Source: Streptosporangium sp. NBC_01495 (GTDB lineage: Bacteria > Actinomycetota > Actinomycetes > Streptosporangiales > Streptosporangiaceae). Taken from it: a DNA stretch of 64,000 nucleotides. This document shows, piece after piece, positions 60,598 to 64,000 of this stretch. The stretch spans positions 7,192,001 through 7,256,000 of the forward strand of contig NZ_CP109430.1 of assembly GCF_036250735.1 (NCBI RefSeq), written 5' to 3'. Within the stretch, counting starts at the first letter, position 1. Each line of letters opens with the position of its first letter. The position numbers and the translations under genes are program-made. The notes beneath the pieces were generated by a model. The model was not told the origin of the DNA. It was given only the letters and a program-made list of their open reading frames with translations, and searched no databases.

Positions 60598-61611
60598 ATG
60601 GATCTCTCTCATTGGGAGCGAAGCCCACGGTCCTCGTGGCGCATGGCCGTACTGATAGGGGCGAACACCCGCACCTACAAGTTCGCCCTCGGTACCGCAC
60701 TCCTGGACGCCGCCGCCGAAGATCGGTCGGAGATCCTGCTCCGGGACCTGGCGGTGCCGTACGCGATGGAACTGGTACGGCATCTCGGCCAGGCACCACA
60801 GGCATCTGAGAAGGAGAAACGGGGAGAGGCGGACTTCCTCTCGGTGGCCGAGCGAGAGGCCGCGGAGTCGCTCAGACTCGGGAGCCCCACCGAAGAACTG
60901 CTGGCGGCGGCCATCCACTCCATGCCCAGGATGGTGATGCGGAAGTTCCACAACCTGCGCGGCGAAGGAGCGGAGGTGCCACATCGCTTCTACGAGGTAA
61001 CGGGCCGCTCCCACGAACAGGTCGTCCGGCTGAGCACGGAACTCCGCGACATCGCCCAGTCGGAGCAGGCCGCAACTCTGCGAGGCGAACTGTCAGCCCG
61101 CTGGAACATCGTGGAGCTGTCCTTCGCCGTCGGGATCGGCCAGAGCCTGATCCATGAGGGTGTCGTCGTGGACATGGCCACCCTGCAGATCACCGACCGG
61201 CAACGCCGCCGATCGGTCGCCGGCGTCACGGACGCGGTCATCGGCTTCCAGCGCGGACTCTGCCTGATCTGCGCGGACCCCATCACACTGGGCATCGACA
61301 GCATTGCCGTCGACCACGTGTTCCCCCTCTCGTTCAGGAGGCTTCTTCCCTCCGGCGGCAAGGGGACGACACCCGACCTGGACGCGGTCTGGAACCTGGC
61401 TCCCACACACGCGGAGTGCAACGGCCAGAAGAGCAACCGGCTCCCCACAGAGCAGGAGATGTTCAGGCTCGCGGAGCGGAACGAAGCCATCATGCAGTCG
61501 CCTCGTCCACTCAGAAAAACCCTGGCCCTGACCTTGGAGCGCAGCGGATACAAGAACCCCCGGCCAGGCGCTTGGCTCACGTTCATCCGGCAGGTAGCTG
61601 CCCACTTTTGA
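60598..61611 (+). CDS. HNH endonuclease with an unrecognised N-terminal domain
   Basis: A 337-residue protein. The last third is an HNH nuclease: CLICADPI (zinc Cys 222 and 225), AVDHVFPLS with Asp239/His240, NLAPTHAECNGQKSN with Asn266, His271, Cys274 and Asn280. The first 210 residues are helical and not recognised. Proteins built like this (unknown sensor domain plus HNH) often occur in restriction or phage-defence settings. The ATG at 60598 is preferred because the AAGGGTGG region precedes it. It stands alone, downstream of a palindrome, beside a kinase-fold gene. Confidence 0.85.
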   Translation: MDLSHWERSPRSSWRMAVLIGANTRTYKFALGTALLDAAAEDRSEILLRDLAVPYAMELVRHLGQAPQASEKEKRGEADFLSVAEREAAESLRLGSPTEELLAAAIHSMPRMVMRKFHNLRGEGAEVPHRFYEVTGRSHEQVVRLSTELRDIAQSEQAATLRGELSARWNIVELSFAVGIGQSLIHEGVVVDMATLQITDRQRRRSVAGVTDAVIGFQRGLCLICADPITLGIDSIAVDHVFPLSFRRLLPSGGKGTTPDLDAVWNLAPTHAECNGQKSNRLPTEQEMFRLAERNEAIMQSPRPLRKTLALTLERSGYKNPRPGAWLTFIRQVAAHF

Positions 61612-61778
61612 GACGTGGCCGCTGACCAGTGTCAGAGACGCGGGGTGCGGATGTGTCCGGTCGGCACGAAAGTCAACCAAATCGACTCCACCGAACCCGG
61701 GGCGATTCAAAGATTCTGAACAGCTTCGGACTGTGGGTGCTGGAGTCGGTTCCCGACGCAGGGGATAGCGTTCGGTTC

Positions 61779-62708
61779 ATGACCGAGAGTCAAACGGCTG
61801 TATCGCCCGCTGATCGCCCCGGATCTCCCTTCACTCCTGAGAGCACCAAGGCCACGCTTCTGCGGGCATGCGCACGAGTCGGGCTTGATCCATCGAACGC
61901 CCAGCTGATCCGGCTCGGGGAGAACGCGGTCTACCGCCTGGCTTCACCCGTGGTCGCGCGCATCGGCCGGACGGCGGCGTACGTAGATGATGCTCAGAAG
62001 GAAGTCGCGGTAGCCGGCTGGCTGGCCATCGAGGGCTTCCCTGCCGTCCGTGCGCTCCCTTTCGACCAGCCCCTCGCCGTAGACGGACGCGTCGTCACGT
62101 TTTGGAAGTCCATCTCCGAGGTCGAAGACTACGCCTCGCCCGCCGAGCTGGGCACCCTGCTCGCCAGGCTCCACACGATGGAAACACCAGCGGGACTCCG
62201 GCTCCCCCCGCTGGAGCCCTTCGCGCGGGCGGAACATCGGATCGCGGGCAACAACTGGTTCAGCCCCAAAGACGCCTCGTTCCTACGCGAGCGGCTCGCT
62301 CAACTCAGCGATGACTACGCAGCGCTGAGTTTCGAGCTTCCCCAGGGTGTGATCCATGGGGATGCGAGCGTGGGCAACGTCATCCGCGACCGTACGGGCC
62401 GCCCGGTGCTGCTCGACCTGGACGGCTTCGCACTGGGGCCTCGTGAGTGGGACCTCGTCCTCACCGCGATCTACTACGAGCGCTTCGGCTGGCATACCGC
62501 CCAGGAGTACGACGCCTACACACAGGCTTACGGCTTCGACGTGATGCGCTGGCCCGGATACCGGGTCCTGGGCGATGTTCGGGAGTTTCTCATGGTCACC
62601 TGGCTCGGCCAGAAGGCAGGCCAGGACGAGCGGGCCGCCTCAGAGGTGCGCAAGCGGATCCAGGCGTTGAGGACCGGCGTCGGACGAGACGATTGGGAGC
62701 CCTACTGA
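61779..62708 (+). CDS. Aminoglycoside-phosphotransferase-fold protein
   Basis: A 309-residue kinase of the APH/choline kinase fold. The Brenner motif HGDASVGNVI, followed by LLDLDGFALGPREWDL, gives the catalytic Asp and Mg ligands. The N-terminal lobe has ENAVYRLASPVVARIGR. Substrates in this fold range from antibiotics to small metabolites, and nothing here decides between them. The ATG at 61779 begins the fold. It is convergent with the broken regulator gene downstream, and the two stop codons nearly touch. Confidence 0.82.
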   Translation: MTESQTAVSPADRPGSPFTPESTKATLLRACARVGLDPSNAQLIRLGENAVYRLASPVVARIGRTAAYVDDAQKEVAVAGWLAIEGFPAVRALPFDQPLAVDGRVVTFWKSISEVEDYASPAELGTLLARLHTMETPAGLRLPPLEPFARAEHRIAGNNWFSPKDASFLRERLAQLSDDYAALSFELPQGVIHGDASVGNVIRDRTGRPVLLDLDGFALGPREWDLVLTAIYYERFGWHTAQEYDAYTQAYGFDVMRWPGYRVLGDVREFLMVTWLGQKAGQDERAASEVRKRIQALRTGVGRDDWEPY

Positions 62709-62980
62709 GCCGCCATCACCTGCTGCCACAGGGAAAAATCCGCGGCTTGCTCGTAGAAATCGTCGAGTTCCGCGGAGGTGACCGTTGGTGCGAGCCGTAC
62801 CGAGAACTCGCGAAGATAGCTCGCACAGCGGGCCGAGCGTAACCGCTCGCCAAATCTCAGCGCGTCCAGTGCGAGCAGGCACGCCTGCCCTACCTCCCCC
62901 ACACCAAGGTACGCGTCCGCGAGAACCATAGTGGAGACCGTGTTGAGCCAGTTCCACAGCGATGGCTCCGGGAACGACAG
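62702..62980 (-). pseudogene. C-terminal remnant of a TPR-type regulator
   Basis: Ninety-two codons after a stop encode PSLWNWLNTVSTMVLADAYL, ACLLALDALRFGERLRSARC and SYLREFSVRL, the typical last helices of actinobacterial HTH-TPR regulators. The whole 5' part is absent. It sits next to a related, longer gene and probably came from a partial duplication. Confidence 0.7.
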
Positions 62981-63004
62981 CTACGCACCGGGATTCAGGC
63001 ACGG

Positions 63005-64000
63005 TCATCCCGTCAAAGTGGACAGCCGCTGGTCGAGGTCGCTTCGGCGGGTGTCGTTGGGGAGGCGATCGCGAACCGCGAGCAGCTTGGTGATGTTGCG
63101 TTGGGAGGGGGCCTGCTCGATCAGTGGAACCGCCTGGTGGAGCAGGTCACCGGCCTGGTCGGCGTTGCCGAGGCCATTCTGGACGTGGGCACGCCTGATC
63201 AGGTAGGTGGCATAGTCTCTGCGTCTGGTCGGGGAAAACCCTTCTCGGGCCTTGTCCAGGTGGGAGTCCGCGCGTCGCAGGTCGCCCAGGTCGAGGTAAC
63301 ACACACCGACATGGTCATGGAAAGCGCCTTCGTCGAACCACCCGACCCATGCCGGATCGTCTGCGCTCGTACCGCGCCCGAATTGGGTGTCGGCGATGCC
63401 TATCAGGCGCTGGGTCTCAGCCACGTCGCCAACACTCGCGTGAGCACCGGCCAGACGTACGGCCAGCATGCTGGCGGTTCGTGGCGTGACCTCTCCGGCG
63501 CTCTCGTAGGCGGTGCGGGCGATGGTCAGGCCGTCGGAGAAGTTCCCGAAGTCCTTGCACTGCAGGGCCATCGACTTGAGGATGTTCGCCCCCACGCCTC
63601 GATCGCCGGCCGCGTGCGCGGAGTGGACGGCTGCTACCCAGTAACGCTGGGCCGCGGAATGCAAGCCCTCGTCGAAGGAGGCGAAACCTGCCAGACGCCC
63701 GAGCTCCGCGGCCAGTCCATGAAGACGCTGGGCGACGGTCGCGCTGTAGGAGGACTTCTCCAGCACCTCAACGACCATGCCAAGCTCGGCGTCGATCAGC
63801 CTGCGTGACCGTTGCCCGCCGTAGCTGTCTCCCAGCATGCGTAGACGGGGCAGGCCCGCCTCGATCTGGGCCACGAACTCCTCGGTGATCCGGCCGCCGC
63901 GCAGTACGGACATCAGTTGGGCCGGTTCGACGTTGAGCCAGTCGGTCGCGAACCCGGCCAGGCTCATTCCGGTCAGCCGCATGAAACCTCGTCGGTCCAT
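63005..64000 (-). CDS. HTH-TPR-type regulator, partial at the window edge
   Basis: At least 331 residues of tetratricopeptide-like helices (RRGFMRLTGMSLAG at the visible N-terminal end, then RRLIDAELGMVVEVLE, AAQRYWVAAVHSAHAAGD and NGLGNADQAGDLLHQAVPLI). Proteins of this kind carry an XRE helix-turn-helix ahead of this part. The reading frame reaches the last base, so the N-terminal domain probably lies outside the window, although an ATG occupies the final three bases. Its partner may be the APH-fold gene. Confidence 0.8.
   Translation of the reverse strand: MDRRGFMRLTGMSLAGFATDWLNVEPAQLMSVLRGGRITEEFVAQIEAGLPRLRMLGDSYGGQRSRRLIDAELGMVVEVLEKSSYSATVAQRLHGLAAELGRLAGFASFDEGLHSAAQRYWVAAVHSAHAAGDRGVGANILKSMALQCKDFGNFSDGLTIARTAYESAGEVTPRTASMLAVRLAGAHASVGDVAETQRLIGIADTQFGRGTSADDPAWVGWFDEGAFHDHVGVCYLDLGDLRRADSHLDKAREGFSPTRRRDYATYLIRRAHVQNGLGNADQAGDLLHQAVPLIEQAPSQRNITKLLAVRDRLPNDTRRSDLDQRLSTLTG

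Overview
The window is high-GC DNA with dense, mostly C/G-ending codon use, mycothiol-type enzymes, an AfsR-like BTAD/NB-ARC regulator, DUF5753/DUF6879 regulators and TAT lipoproteins. Together these point to a filamentous actinomycete. Streptosporangiales is the most likely order, but the genus cannot be fixed from the sequence alone. No tRNA, rRNA, CRISPR array or intact insertion sequence was found.

Left part (1-17,200). A six-gene minus-strand operon encodes a peptide/nickel-type ABC importer (lipoprotein, two permeases, one fused double ATPase) followed by HyuA and HyuB hydantoinase/oxoprolinase subunits, so uptake and ring opening of a cyclic amide are co-expressed. Next come a 1962-residue secreted DNRLRE/RHS protein that ends right after its core motif, and a secreted protein of unknown function.

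Arabinose block (17,458-27,373). An araB-araD-araA operon lies behind a LacI-family repressor. A ChvE/MmsA/MmsB-type sugar importer diverges from it. Four LacI-type operators (TGTGAGCGCTAACA-like) tie the whole block together, one of them lying on the araB start codon. An 84-bp tandem duplication places two identical hairpins behind the repressor gene.

Middle part (27,500-48,900). This holds a TerC-family membrane protein, a mycothiol-dependent-isomerase-fold protein, a decayed SRPBCC gene, a membrane Ser/Thr kinase, a DHFR-like reductase and an FMN reductase. The FMN reductase is divergent from a large BTAD-NB-ARC-TPR regulator, with 22-bp-spaced direct repeats between them. There follow a TetR gene with a palindromic operator in front of a monooxygenase-SDR fusion, a cupin/ArsR-rhodanese operon, an M64 peptidase, an unrecognised 682-residue protein, a double GNAT protein and an SDR enzyme with five 45-bp repeats inserted in its fold.

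Phenazine cluster (49,140-58,540). phzG, phzF, phzE, phzD, phzA/B and a phzH-like amidotransferase lie on the minus strand, with a PhzM-like methyltransferase on the plus strand. phzC (class II DAHP synthase) survives only as a frame-shifted 3' remnant that carries a 12-bp repeat expansion, so the cluster should depend on housekeeping DAHP synthase. The genes predict a phenazine-1-carboxamide, probably N-methylated, because the methyltransferase lacks the usual catalytic His and no hydroxylase is seen. A 55-bp segment of a MazG-like gene occurs on both sides of the cluster, suggesting an insertion or duplication boundary.

Right end (58,700-64,000). An intact MazG-like gene and a second partial copy are found here, with an internally deleted XRE-DUF5753 regulator, a DUF6879 protein and a small partner. 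An HNH endonuclease preceded by a perfect palindrome, an APH-fold kinase, and one broken and one window-truncated TPR-type regulator complete the region, which looks like accessory DNA with repeated partial duplications.
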